10,053 nt of DNA from Bacteroidales bacterium (GCA_017551215.1 JAFZMA010000119.1:1-10053); one strand, 5' to 3'. Counted from the first letter of the stretch, positions 1 through 6,306 are shown. Notes: a model not told the origin generated them from the sequence alone. Numbers and translations are program-made.

Positions 1-1001
1 CTGGAATAGGTAGCTTCCACTATATCCTCGTCATACTGTTCCCCCGGCTGGATTAGATTCAGGCGGTTAAGTACCTTTCCCCTTACCAGGTTGGCCGACT
101 GGGAATAGCTGATGACTTTTATATTTCCGTACCGAATAGTGTCTATCTGGTTCCTCCACACTGTAAGAAGTGAGTCTCTGCGGGCAACAATGGAGGAATC
201 GGGAGAAATCCTGATTGGGCGGTTCTGCTGGAAATTTCTCCTTGTGGAAACCAGAACATCCGAGAAAGTGAACACTTTATGAGGTCTTGCGTCTTTCTCG
301 CTCCCGCTTCTCAGATAGTCCCTGATGGCAATATCCAGATGGCTTTTTCCGTTATGCTCCAGCGTATCTCCGGTAAAGAAAAGGAAGCCTTTGTCAAAAC
401 CAAAGTAGCCGCTGTTTCTGAAAATCTCTGCTACCCTTTCCGATTCCTGTTCCAGAATATCTTCAGACAGCCAGTCACCAACTTTTACCAGACTTTCTTT
501 CCTGTTTGCGGACATGATATCATACATATCCACATCCGGGATGGTGTATGTAACAGTATCTATTATGTATCGCTTGCCTGGAGTAACCGTATATGTAACC
601 TTGGTCCTCTTTTTCTCAGTGTTTACGGAAGAAGTGATTTTTGAGTCGTAGAAACCCTTGAACTTCATGTGGTTAAGCATGTTCTTCACAGAGCTTTCCA
701 CAAGGTCTTCGTCAAATATGAGAGGAGGTGTGCCCATTTTCTCCGCGATTTTGTCCCACCCCTTGCCGGTTCCCTTTCCTGTATTGTAGAGAGCCACGCT
801 GAACTGGTAACCGAAAATACCTTTTTTAGGAGTCTGCTTGATGTATTTGGAGAGGTCGCTGAGTTCCTCGGGCTGTTTTCCGTTAAAGACTATCTCATTG
901 GCAGAAAGCAGGCTTTTGTCTTCCGGAATGACCTTGGTCATGCTGCAGGAAGACAGAAGCGCACATAGCGCAAAGACTGTTATTAGGGCTTTGATTTTCA
1001 T
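1..1001 (-). CDS. tamL: TamL-type outer-membrane assembly lipoprotein (Omp85/BamA-TamA superfamily), N-terminal part, runs off left edge
   Basis: Reading leftward from 1001 gives 333 codons with no stop, so the gene continues past the window. The start MKIKALITVFALCALLSSC is a lipoprotein signal peptide with lipobox LSSC, making Cys19 the likely lipidated residue. The segment after it (TKVIPEDKSLLSANEI, then FGYQFSVALYNTGKG and later MGTPPLIFDEDLVESS) fits the N-terminal region of the TamA-like lipoproteins that Bacteroidota use in place of plain TamA. The POTRA-like part follows (FKGFYDSKI, YTVTPGKRYIID, IFRNSGYFGFDKGFLFF, LNLIQPGEQYDEDIVEATYS). The C-terminal 16-strand barrel should lie beyond the edge. 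In this superfamily the protein helps place outer-membrane proteins, together with TamB. An in-frame ATG at 1010 would add three residues (MSN); I prefer 1001 because the signal peptide then starts MKIK. It is divergent from the decarboxylase gene. The family call is firm; the TamL subtype is inferred from the lipobox and phylum. Confidence 0.85.
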   Translation of the reverse strand, partial: MKIKALITVFALCALLSSCSMTKVIPEDKSLLSANEIVFNGKQPEELSDLSKYIKQTPKKGIFGYQFSVALYNTGKGTGKGWDKIAEKMGTPPLIFDEDLVESSVKNMLNHMKFKGFYDSKITSSVNTEKKRTKVTYTVTPGKRYIIDTVTYTIPDVDMYDIMSANRKESLVKVGDWLSEDILEQESERVAEIFRNSGYFGFDKGFLFFTGDTLEHNGKSHLDIAIRDYLRSGSEKDARPHKVFTFSDVLVSTRRNFQQNRPIRISPDSSIVARRDSLLTVWRNQIDTIRYGNIKVISYSQSANLVRGKVLNRLNLIQPGEQYDEDIVEATYS

Positions 1002-1010
1002 ATTTGACAT

Positions 1011-1043
1011 CAAAATTACTCAAAAACCGACAAATAAAGCCAA
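1011..1043 (-). promoter_or_regulatory. Candidate promoter of tamL (Bacteroidota-type -7 boxes)
   Basis: On the minus strand, bases 1018 to 1011 read TAATTTTG, an exact match to the Bacteroidota -7 consensus TAnnTTTG. A TTG at 1043-1041 lies 22 bases upstream, slightly wider than the usual 19-21. This would put the transcript start almost on the start codon, leaving a leader of only a few bases. A second box one base off consensus (TTTATTTG, 1038-1031) would give a more normal leader but has no well-placed -33 partner. Which box is used cannot be decided from sequence, and AT-rich DNA yields such matches by chance. Confidence 0.3.
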
Positions 1044-1050
1044 TAATGAA

Positions 1051-1058
1051 TATATTTG
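1051..1058 (+). promoter_or_regulatory. Candidate -7 promoter element for the decarboxylase-trmH operon
   Basis: TATATTTG is an exact match to TAnnTTTG, about 70 bases before the ATG at 1130. Transcription would start near 1064 and leave a leader of roughly 65 bases, which contains the hairpin and direct repeat annotated separately. No TTG or TTTG occurs 19-21 bases upstream, so the -33 element is weak or missing, which lowers confidence. Confidence 0.4.
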
Positions 1059-1070
1059 CATTGCCAAAGA

Positions 1071-1091
1071 CAATCCGGCTCACTTGGATTG
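1071..1091 (+). promoter_or_regulatory. Small leader hairpin upstream of the decarboxylase
   Basis: CAATCC at 1071-1076 pairs perfectly with GGATTG at 1086-1091 around a 9-base loop, giving a six-pair stem. No U-run follows, so it is not an intrinsic terminator. It falls inside the predicted 5' leader, and its right arm belongs to a repeated motif whose second copy sits just before the start codon. The stem is short and could be chance. Confidence 0.3.
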
Positions 1092-1126
1092 CCCGAAAAT
1101 TGATAAACTAACTTACTTGGATTTGC
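1082..1126 (+). repeat. Short direct repeat ACTTGGATT(T)GC, two copies 33 bp apart
   Basis: ACTTGGATTGC at 1082-1092 and ACTTGGATTTGC at 1115-1126 differ by one inserted T. Their starts are 33 bp apart, about three helical turns. The second copy ends three bases before the ATG at 1130. They could be a pair of protein-binding half-sites or alternative RNA pairing partners for AATCC at 1072-1076. No known regulator motif is recognised here. Confidence 0.35.
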
Positions 1127-1129
1127 AAT

Positions 1130-2530
1130 ATGAAGAACAAGTACATCAATTTGGTGGAGCAGACATTCGACTGGCCACAAGCTGAATTCAGAGTAGAAAA
1201 CGGTAATCTCTTTTTCCATGATATTCCTATGATGGATGTCATAGACCAGTATGGGACGCCTCTCAAAATCACCTATCTTCCAAAGATATCCAGTCAGATT
1301 CAGAGAGCAAAGAGAATGTTCAACGTGGCAATGGCAAAGGTGGACTACAAGGGCAGCTACCATTATTGCTACTGTACAAAGAGTTCCCATTTTGCATTCG
1401 TTCTCCAGGAGGCGCTCAAGAACGACATTCATCTTGAAACATCTTCCGCCTTTGATTTCAATCTCGTGGATTCCCTTTATGATGAGGGACTTATAGACAA
1501 GAATATTGTAATTGTCTGCAATGGATACAAAAGAGACCTATACATAGAGAACATTGCCGCCAAGTGTAACGACGGGTGGAAAAACATCATTCCGATTCTG
1601 GACAACATGGGAGAGTTCGACGATTTGGACAAGGCTGTAAACGCCAAGACAAACATAGGTATCCGCATTGCTTCCGAGGAGGAGCCAAAGTTTGAATTCT
1701 ACACGTCACGTCTGGGAATCAGATATTCGGATATTGTTCCTTTCTACAAATCCAAGATAGCCAAGAGCGGCAAGTTCGCTCTTAAAATGCTTCATTTCTT
1801 CATAAATACAGGTATAAAGGACAATGCTTACTACTGGAACGAACTTTCCAAGTGCGTGAACGTGTATTGCGATCTTAAAGCAGTTTGTCCAGACCTGGAT
1901 TCATTGAATATCGGAGGCGGATTCCCTATCAAATCTTCTCTTGTGGAAGATTACGACTATGAATACATGACAGAGGAAGTGATTTCCCAGATCAAGACAA
2001 TATGCAACCAGAGAGGAGTTGCCGAGCCTCAGATATTCTCCGAATTCGGAAGTTTTACCGTGGGAGAAAGCGGAGCAACCATCTTCCAGGTTCTTGATGT
2101 AAAGCAGCAGAACGACCGCGAGCGCTGGTACATGATAGACAGCTCTTTCATGACAACACTTCCGGATATATGGGGAATAAAGAAGAGATTCATCATGCTC
2201 CCTATCAACAAGTGGGAGGAGCAGTATCAGAGAGTGTTCCTTGGCGGACTTACCTGTGACTCAGAAGATTACTACAATGCAGAGGCTCACTCCAACGCAA
2301 TCTTCCTCCCTATTACCGAGGGCCGCAGAGAAGAGGAGCCTCTATACATCGGATTCTTCCACACGGGTGCGTATCAGGAATCGATAGCCGGTTACGGCGG
2401 CATCCAGCACTGTCTTATTCCGGCACCAAAGCACGTGATCATAGACAAGGATGCAACCGGAGACTATACCACAAAGCTCTTCAGCAAGGAGCAGTCTTAC
2501 AAGAGCATGCTAAAGATACTCGGCTACTAG
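1130..2530 (+). CDS. PLP-dependent fold-type III decarboxylase, probable arginine decarboxylase (short Bacteroidota form)
   Basis: The 466-residue product has the layout of the alanine-racemase-fold decarboxylases. YCYCTKSSHF (79-88) holds the likely PLP lysine, Lys84. HLETSSAFD (101-109), SRLGI (193-197), LHFFINTG (221-228), the glycine-rich phosphate loop LNIGGGFP (259-266) and SEFGS (304-308, where relatives usually have EPGR) follow in order. GGLTCDSED (372-380) supplies the Cys-Asp pair that completes the partner subunit's active site, and FFHTGAYQ (409-416) is the family's tyrosine motif. It closely resembles proteins named arginine decarboxylase in Flavobacteriia and Bacteroidales, which would make agmatine for polyamine synthesis. 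It is far shorter than the roughly 630-residue SpeA enzymes, so I give no symbol. Other basic amino acids, or carboxynorspermidine/diaminopimelate-type substrates, are possible. No Shine-Dalgarno sequence precedes the ATG. A one-base gap links it to the methyltransferase gene. Confidence 0.82.
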   Translation: MKNKYINLVEQTFDWPQAEFRVENGNLFFHDIPMMDVIDQYGTPLKITYLPKISSQIQRAKRMFNVAMAKVDYKGSYHYCYCTKSSHFAFVLQEALKNDIHLETSSAFDFNLVDSLYDEGLIDKNIVIVCNGYKRDLYIENIAAKCNDGWKNIIPILDNMGEFDDLDKAVNAKTNIGIRIASEEEPKFEFYTSRLGIRYSDIVPFYKSKIAKSGKFALKMLHFFINTGIKDNAYYWNELSKCVNVYCDLKAVCPDLDSLNIGGGFPIKSSLVEDYDYEYMTEEVISQIKTICNQRGVAEPQIFSEFGSFTVGESGATIFQVLDVKQQNDRERWYMIDSSFMTTLPDIWGIKKRFIMLPINKWEEQYQRVFLGGLTCDSEDYYNAEAHSNAIFLPITEGRREEEPLYIGFFHTGAYQESIAGYGGIQHCLIPAPKHVIIDKDATGDYTTKLFSKEQSYKSMLKILGY

Positions 2531-2531
2531 T

Positions 2532-3287
2532 ATGGAAAAACGCCTGACATCCGCTAAAATCAAGCAGATACGCTCTCTCCAGCAAAAGAAGTTCAGGGCA
2601 GAGACTTCTTTGTTTACGGTAGAGGGGGAGAAGATGGTGGAAGAAGCCCTGGCCTCAGGATTCGATGTCGAATCCGTTTGGAAGAGAGATGAGATAGGAG
2701 AAAAGGACATGGCCCGCATATCATCCTTTTCCTCCCCTTCCCCCATACTTGCCGTATTAAGGCAGAAGACTTTTTCTCTCAGCGATATATCTCTGGAAAA
2801 GAACAGGTTGTATCTTCTGCTCGATGGCGTGAAAGACCCTGGAAACCTGGGCACAATTATCCGCCTTGCAGACTGGTTCGGAGTAAGCGCTGTGTTCTGT
2901 TCAGAGGATTGCGTAGAGCTGTATAATCCCAAGACAGTCCAGGCCACAATGGGCGCAATCTTCAGAGTGAAAGTGTGTTATGCCAACCTTAAATCCATCG
3001 CTGAGGAAGCAGGCAAAAAAGGGATTCCGGTATTCGGCACTTTCCTGGACGGCAAACCTTTGAGCGGCAGTTTCTTCCAGGAGATAGAGGCGGGCGGCAT
3101 TATTGTTCTGGGAAGCGAATCTTTCGGCATTTCCAGGGAGTTGTCCGCAGCAATTCCGGCAGAGAAGCACATACTCATCCCTTCTTACGATATCAAGGGA
3201 AAAGTGCGTAATGCTGGTACAGGTTCTGAATCTTTGAATGTGGCAACTGCCTGTGCCTCAATACTTTCTCTGGTCAGGGCAAGATAA
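2532..3287 (+). CDS. TrmH/SpoU-family RNA 2'-O-ribose methyltransferase
   Basis: A 251-residue SPOUT-class enzyme that should transfer methyl from S-adenosylmethionine to a ribose 2'-OH in rRNA or tRNA. The N-terminal substrate-binding domain (about 1-90) begins LTSAKIKQIRSLQQKKFRAE and includes FTVEGEKMVEEAL (28-40), the usual start of RlmB-like proteins. The catalytic domain has motif 1, LLDGVKDPGNLGTIIRLAD (97-114), with Asn105 and Arg111; then YNPKTVQATMGAIFRV (131-146); motif 2, IVLGSESFGIS (191-201); and motif 3, GSESLNVATA (231-240), where the trefoil knot forms. Length is normal. The ATG lies one base after the decarboxylase stop codon, so the two are cotranscribed and probably translationally coupled. 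The target nucleotide cannot be read from sequence; 23S rRNA Gm2251 (RlmB) is only one option. Its 3' end is 3 bp from the convergent ABC-F gene. Confidence 0.88.
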   Translation: MEKRLTSAKIKQIRSLQQKKFRAETSLFTVEGEKMVEEALASGFDVESVWKRDEIGEKDMARISSFSSPSPILAVLRQKTFSLSDISLEKNRLYLLLDGVKDPGNLGTIIRLADWFGVSAVFCSEDCVELYNPKTVQATMGAIFRVKVCYANLKSIAEEAGKKGIPVFGTFLDGKPLSGSFFQEIEAGGIIVLGSESFGISRELSAAIPAEKHILIPSYDIKGKVRNAGTGSESLNVATACASILSLVRAR

Positions 3288-3290
3288 TCC

Positions 3291-5195
3291 CTATCCGGAT
3301 ATCTCCATCCATTTTTCAAGTTTGGCGTCTCTCTCTTCCTTAAGGCGGGAGTACTCCAGGGAGAGTTTTTCTATCTCCTGAGGCTGTGGCAAAGACAGTT
3401 TTTCTTCTATGTCGGATATCTTGTAGTCCAGCTCAGCGATTTCATTCTCAAGCTTTTCCACTTCCTTTCTGCGCCTTCTTTCCTCCTTGCTCTCAGCCCT
3501 TATCAGCTGGGAGTCTTTTATCTGAACAGGCTTTTCTTCCGCCGGTTTCTTCTCTTCCTTAACGGGAGCCGGCGCTGCAAGAAGGTCTTTGCGGAGATGT
3601 TCAAGATAGGTTTCTATCCCTCCCAGATGCTCCTTGACTTTTCCGTCCCTGAATTCGTAAGCCTTATCTACCAGGCCGTTGAGGAAATCCCTGTCGTGAG
3701 AGACAATTATTAATGTGCCGTCGTATTTCAGCAGAGCCTGCTTAAGGATTTCCTTGCTCTGGATATCCATGTGGTTGGTTGGCTCGTCAAGTGCCAGAAG
3801 GTTGTAAGGCTTGAGTATCAGCTTGGCCATTGCAAGCCTCGCCCTTTCTCCACCGCTGAGCACCGCTACTTTCTTGTCTACATCCTCTCCCTTGAAAAGG
3901 AAGGCACCAAGCAGGTCTCTCAGTCTCTGACGGTATTCACCAGGCGCCGCGTTTTCCAATGTGGAATATACGGTCTCGTTTTTATCCAGAATATCTTCCT
4001 GATTCTGAGCGTAATATCCAAGAGCAACATTGTAGCCGTGCTCGGCCTTTCCCTCAAGCGGATCAAGCTCACCGATGACAACCCTCATCATTGTGGTCTT
4101 GCCCTCTCCGTTTCTGCCCACAAACGCCACTTTCTCTCCCCTTTCTATAGTTATGTCCACTTTAGACGCAACAACATTGCTGCCATAGCCAATGCTCAGA
4201 TCCTCAGAGCGGAAGACCACTTGGCCGCTTCTCGGAGCCGGAGGAAACTTCACTGTCATGGCTGCTTTGTCCTCCAGATCCACCTCAATCCTTTCCAGCT
4301 TGTCCAGCGCCTTGATGCGGCTCTGAACCTGATTGCTCTTTGTGGCTTTGTAACGGAATCTCTCTATGAATTCCTCCGTTTTTTCAATCATCCTCTGCTG
4401 GTTCTCGTAAGCAGACCGCTGCTGTTCCATCCTTTCCTTGCGGAGAATCTTGTATTGGGAATAAGGAACCTTGTAATCGTGTATCTTACCGAGCATTATC
4501 TCGATAGTTCTGCTTGTTGTGCTGTCCAGGAATTTGCGGTCGTGGGATATAAGAAGCACAGAGCCTTTGAATGCCTTCAGGTAATTCTCGAACCATTGTA
4601 TGGACTCTATGTCCAGATGGTTGGTGGGCTCGTCCAAAAGCAGGCAGTCCGGTTTGGAAAGCAGAATCTTGGCCAGCTCAATTCTCATGTTCCAGCCCTG
4701 GCTGAGTTCCCTTGTCGGACGCTCGAATTCCTCCGGCTTGAATCCCAGTCCGGTGAGAACTTTCTCCGCCTGGCTGCGCGGCGGTTCGCTCTCCATCATA
4801 GCCACCCTATCCTGGACATTGTTGAGTTCAACTATCAGATTGTTGTATGCATTAGACTGATAATCTGTTCTTTCTGAGAGCTGAGCCGTTATCTGGTCTA
4901 TCCTGGAATGAAGTGCAAAAAGCCCGTCAAAGGCTTTCATGGCCTCCTCCATCACTGTCTTGTCTTTAGTGTGGCTCATTATCTGGGGCAGATAGCCAAT
5001 CCTCTCTCCCTTTGTCTTTGTAATAGTCCCCGATGTAGGAGACACATCGCCGAGAATGAGCTTGAGAAGCGTGGATTTGCCGGCCCCGTTTTTTCCGACA
5101 AGGCCGATTTTTTCGTTATCTCCGATATGTATGCTTATGTGGTCCAGAAGGGTGAATGCACCCCAGGAAAGCGTTAATTCATTGACAGTTATCAT
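3291..5195 (-). CDS. ABC-F family ATPase (ribosome-associated translation factor), two ATPase domains
   Basis: A 634-residue protein with two ABC domains and no membrane segments, the mark of the ABC-F class, which acts at the ribosomal E site. Domain 1 has Walker A GKNGAGKST (34-42), Q-loop Gln71, signature LSQGW (164-168), Walker B LLLDEP (185-190) and His218. The charged linker (about 245-305), which contacts the peptidyl-tRNA region, contains RYKATKSNQVQSRIKAL. Domain 2 has GRNGEGKTT (360-368), LSGGE (446-450), LLALDEP (465-471) and His500. A Lys/Glu/Pro-rich stretch (540-560) leads to a C-terminal coiled coil (about 565-634), as in Uup and YfmR-like members. The first signature has Gln where LSGGW is usual. 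Housekeeping translation support is more likely than antibiotic resistance, given the conserved context, but the subfamily is not assigned. Its ATG overlaps the tatC stop by 4 nt (ATGA), so translation is likely coupled. Confidence 0.9.
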   Translation of the reverse strand: MITVNELTLSWGAFTLLDHISIHIGDNEKIGLVGKNGAGKSTLLKLILGDVSPTSGTITKTKGERIGYLPQIMSHTKDKTVMEEAMKAFDGLFALHSRIDQITAQLSERTDYQSNAYNNLIVELNNVQDRVAMMESEPPRSQAEKVLTGLGFKPEEFERPTRELSQGWNMRIELAKILLSKPDCLLLDEPTNHLDIESIQWFENYLKAFKGSVLLISHDRKFLDSTTSRTIEIMLGKIHDYKVPYSQYKILRKERMEQQRSAYENQQRMIEKTEEFIERFRYKATKSNQVQSRIKALDKLERIEVDLEDKAAMTVKFPPAPRSGQVVFRSEDLSIGYGSNVVASKVDITIERGEKVAFVGRNGEGKTTMMRVVIGELDPLEGKAEHGYNVALGYYAQNQEDILDKNETVYSTLENAAPGEYRQRLRDLLGAFLFKGEDVDKKVAVLSGGERARLAMAKLILKPYNLLALDEPTNHMDIQSKEILKQALLKYDGTLIIVSHDRDFLNGLVDKAYEFRDGKVKEHLGGIETYLEHLRKDLLAAPAPVKEEKKPAEEKPVQIKDSQLIRAESKEERRRRKEVEKLENEIAELDYKISDIEEKLSLPQPQEIEKLSLEYSRLKEERDAKLEKWMEISG

Positions 5196-6007
5196 CCCTT
5201 GGCTTCCTCCCTTTCTTCAAAGTCTGTCCCTTCCTCCTTCTTTGCTCGGCACATCAAGATGCTGATTTCATAAAGTCCGTACAGAGGAAGTCCTACAGCC
5301 ATAAGGGTAAACGGATCTCCTGTAGGAGTTATGATGGCTGCAATAATCAGGAGCACGACAAAGGCGTGTCTGCGGTATTTTTTCAGGGTGTGCCTGTACA
5401 GGAGTCCAAGCTTGGACAGCAGGGCGGCCAGAGTCGGAAGCTCAAACACAATTCCCAATATGAGAATCAGGGAAAAGAACGTGGAAATATAGGACCTGAG
5501 GGATATCTGGTTTGCAACTTCTTCCGTGACCTGGTAAGTTCCCAGGAATCGCAGAGTAAGTGGGAGCAGAAGGAAGTATCCGACCAGCACTCCGGAATAG
5601 AAGAATATGGCTGCAAGGGAGAAGGCCCTTATGCCTGCCTTTTTCTCTTTTGGATACAGTGCCGGGCTCACAAAAGTCCATAGCAGATAGAGAATTATGG
5701 GCGTGCAGACAACAATCGCAAAATAGAAAGATGTGCTGATGTGTATGAAAAACTGCGCCGGCAGGTCTATGTTGATGATGCTGAGCTTGAACGGCCCAAG
5801 AGGCTCCTGTCCGAACCATGCCATAACGCGGTCCACAAACCTGTACAGCACAAAGTTGTCGTCCGTGGGGGCGAACACTATTCCGAACATGAAATCCTTG
5901 AAGATGAAGAACACTATGGCAGCCCCTAAAAGGATGAGAGCTGAACGGAAGAGAATCTTCCTCAGCTCATCCAAATGCTCCCAGAATGTCATGTTCTTCT
6001 CTGCCAA
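5192..6007 (-). CDS. tatC: TatC, Sec-independent twin-arginine translocase subunit
   Basis: The 271-residue six-helix membrane protein carries TatC landmarks: the N-terminal HLDELRK (11-17) at the signal-peptide binding face, FVSPALYPKEKK (112-123) in the first cytoplasmic loop, FELP (188-191) with the conserved membrane-embedded Glu189, and ITPTGDPFT (226-234) before the last helix. Predicted helices lie near 17-37, 88-112, 127-150, 174-198, 212-227 and 235-252. The tail is acidic (KKEEGTDFEEREEAKG). TatC recognises folded precursors bearing twin-arginine signals and assembles with TatA at the inner membrane. The start at 6007 is TTG, giving MAEKNMTFWEHL. An ATG at 5992 would give MTFWEHL (266 residues). 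The TTG version resembles TatC N-termini I recall from Bacteroidota and lies 12 nt after tatA, so I keep it, with doubt. The gene ends in a 4-nt ATGA overlap with ABC-F. Confidence 0.95.
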   Translation of the reverse strand: MAEKNMTFWEHLDELRKILFRSALILLGAAIVFFIFKDFMFGIVFAPTDDNFVLYRFVDRVMAWFGQEPLGPFKLSIINIDLPAQFFIHISTSFYFAIVVCTPIILYLLWTFVSPALYPKEKKAGIRAFSLAAIFFYSGVLVGYFLLLPLTLRFLGTYQVTEEVANQISLRSYISTFFSLILILGIVFELPTLAALLSKLGLLYRHTLKKYRRHAFVVLLIIAAIITPTGDPFTLMAVGLPLYGLYEISILMCRAKKEEGTDFEEREEAKG

Positions 6008-6019
6008 GGGGAAGAAGTG

Positions 6020-6244
6020 TTAATTCTCAATATCTTTCTTGATATCTTTCAGGGTAGATTTAACTTCGTCGTCCTTGATCTCGTCTTCCACGCCTTTCAT
6101 TCCGTCTTTGAAACTCTTGACACCTTTGCCAATTCCTTTCATTAGCTCAGGAATCTTTCTTCCTCCGAATAGAAGCAGGATGACGAATGCGATAATCAGG
6201 ATTTCTCCCCATCCGAACGAACCGAATAAAAGCAGGCTTTTCAT
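6020..6244 (-). CDS. tatA: TatA, twin-arginine translocase pore-forming subunit
   Basis: A 74-residue TatA/E protein. A short N-terminal region ([14 protein letters not shown], with polar Glu14) leads into one membrane helix ([13 protein letters not shown], 15-27). The [16 protein letters not shown] hinge and amphipathic helix (26-41) follow, then a charged tail ([18 protein letters not shown]). TatA oligomerises around substrate-loaded TatC to let folded proteins cross the inner membrane. No TatB-like gene is present in the window, in keeping with minimal TatA-TatC systems in which one TatA serves both roles. tatC follows after 12 nt (TTG start) or 27 nt (ATG start). A good Bacteroidota-type promoter lies just upstream, with a leader of about 27 nt. 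No Shine-Dalgarno sequence is seen. Confidence 0.95.
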   Translation of the reverse strand: MKSLLLFGSFGWGEILIIAFVILLLFGGRKIPELMKGIGKGVKSFKDGMKGVEDEIKDDEVKSTLKDIKKDIEN

Positions 6245-6276
6245 AATATGATGTTTTTATAATTTTCTAATCCCGA

Positions 6277-6306
6277 CAAATTTAATGATTTTTTCCCAGT
6301 TCTCAA
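6277..6306 (-). promoter_or_regulatory. Bacteroidota-type promoter for tatA-tatC-ABC-F
   Basis: On the minus strand, TTG at 6306-6304 is followed after exactly 19 bases by TAAATTTG at 6284-6277. This matches the Bacteroidota sigma-ABfr pattern (TTTG or TTG, 19-21 bp, TAnnTTTG). Transcription would start near 6271, about 27 bases before the tatA ATG. The -33 TTG overlaps the TGA stop of the thioesterase gene, so the promoter fills the whole 58-bp gap. No hairpin followed by a U-run precedes it, so read-through from the upstream genes is also possible. Confidence 0.6.

Noticed and set aside
279..1185. Overlapping plus-strand open frames (279-644, 669-968, 838-1185)
   Set aside because: All but the last stretch lies opposite tamL, whose lipobox and POTRA-like sequence are convincing; the 838-1185 frame also runs across the promoter region into the decarboxylase start. 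None shows a domain.
1016..1432. A 138-codon minus-strand frame crossing the divergent promoter region
   Set aside because: It is antisense to the decarboxylase N-terminus and spans promoter-like sequence. Its product is Cys/His/Leu-rich with no recognisable domain.
3292..3301. Perfect palindrome TATCCGGATA as a bidirectional terminator
   Set aside because: It has no loop and no flanking T-run, so it cannot form a standard intrinsic terminator hairpin.
3771..4877. A 368-codon open frame on the plus strand opposite the ABC-F gene
   Set aside because: It is fully antisense to a gene with clear motifs along its length. The translated product shows no recognisable domain and looks like a reverse-frame shadow caused by codon usage.
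3291..5195. ABC-F gene as an antibiotic-resistance determinant
   Set aside because: It sits in a compact core operon with tatC, shows no mobile-element context, and has the coiled-coil tail typical of housekeeping members; nothing supports a resistance role.
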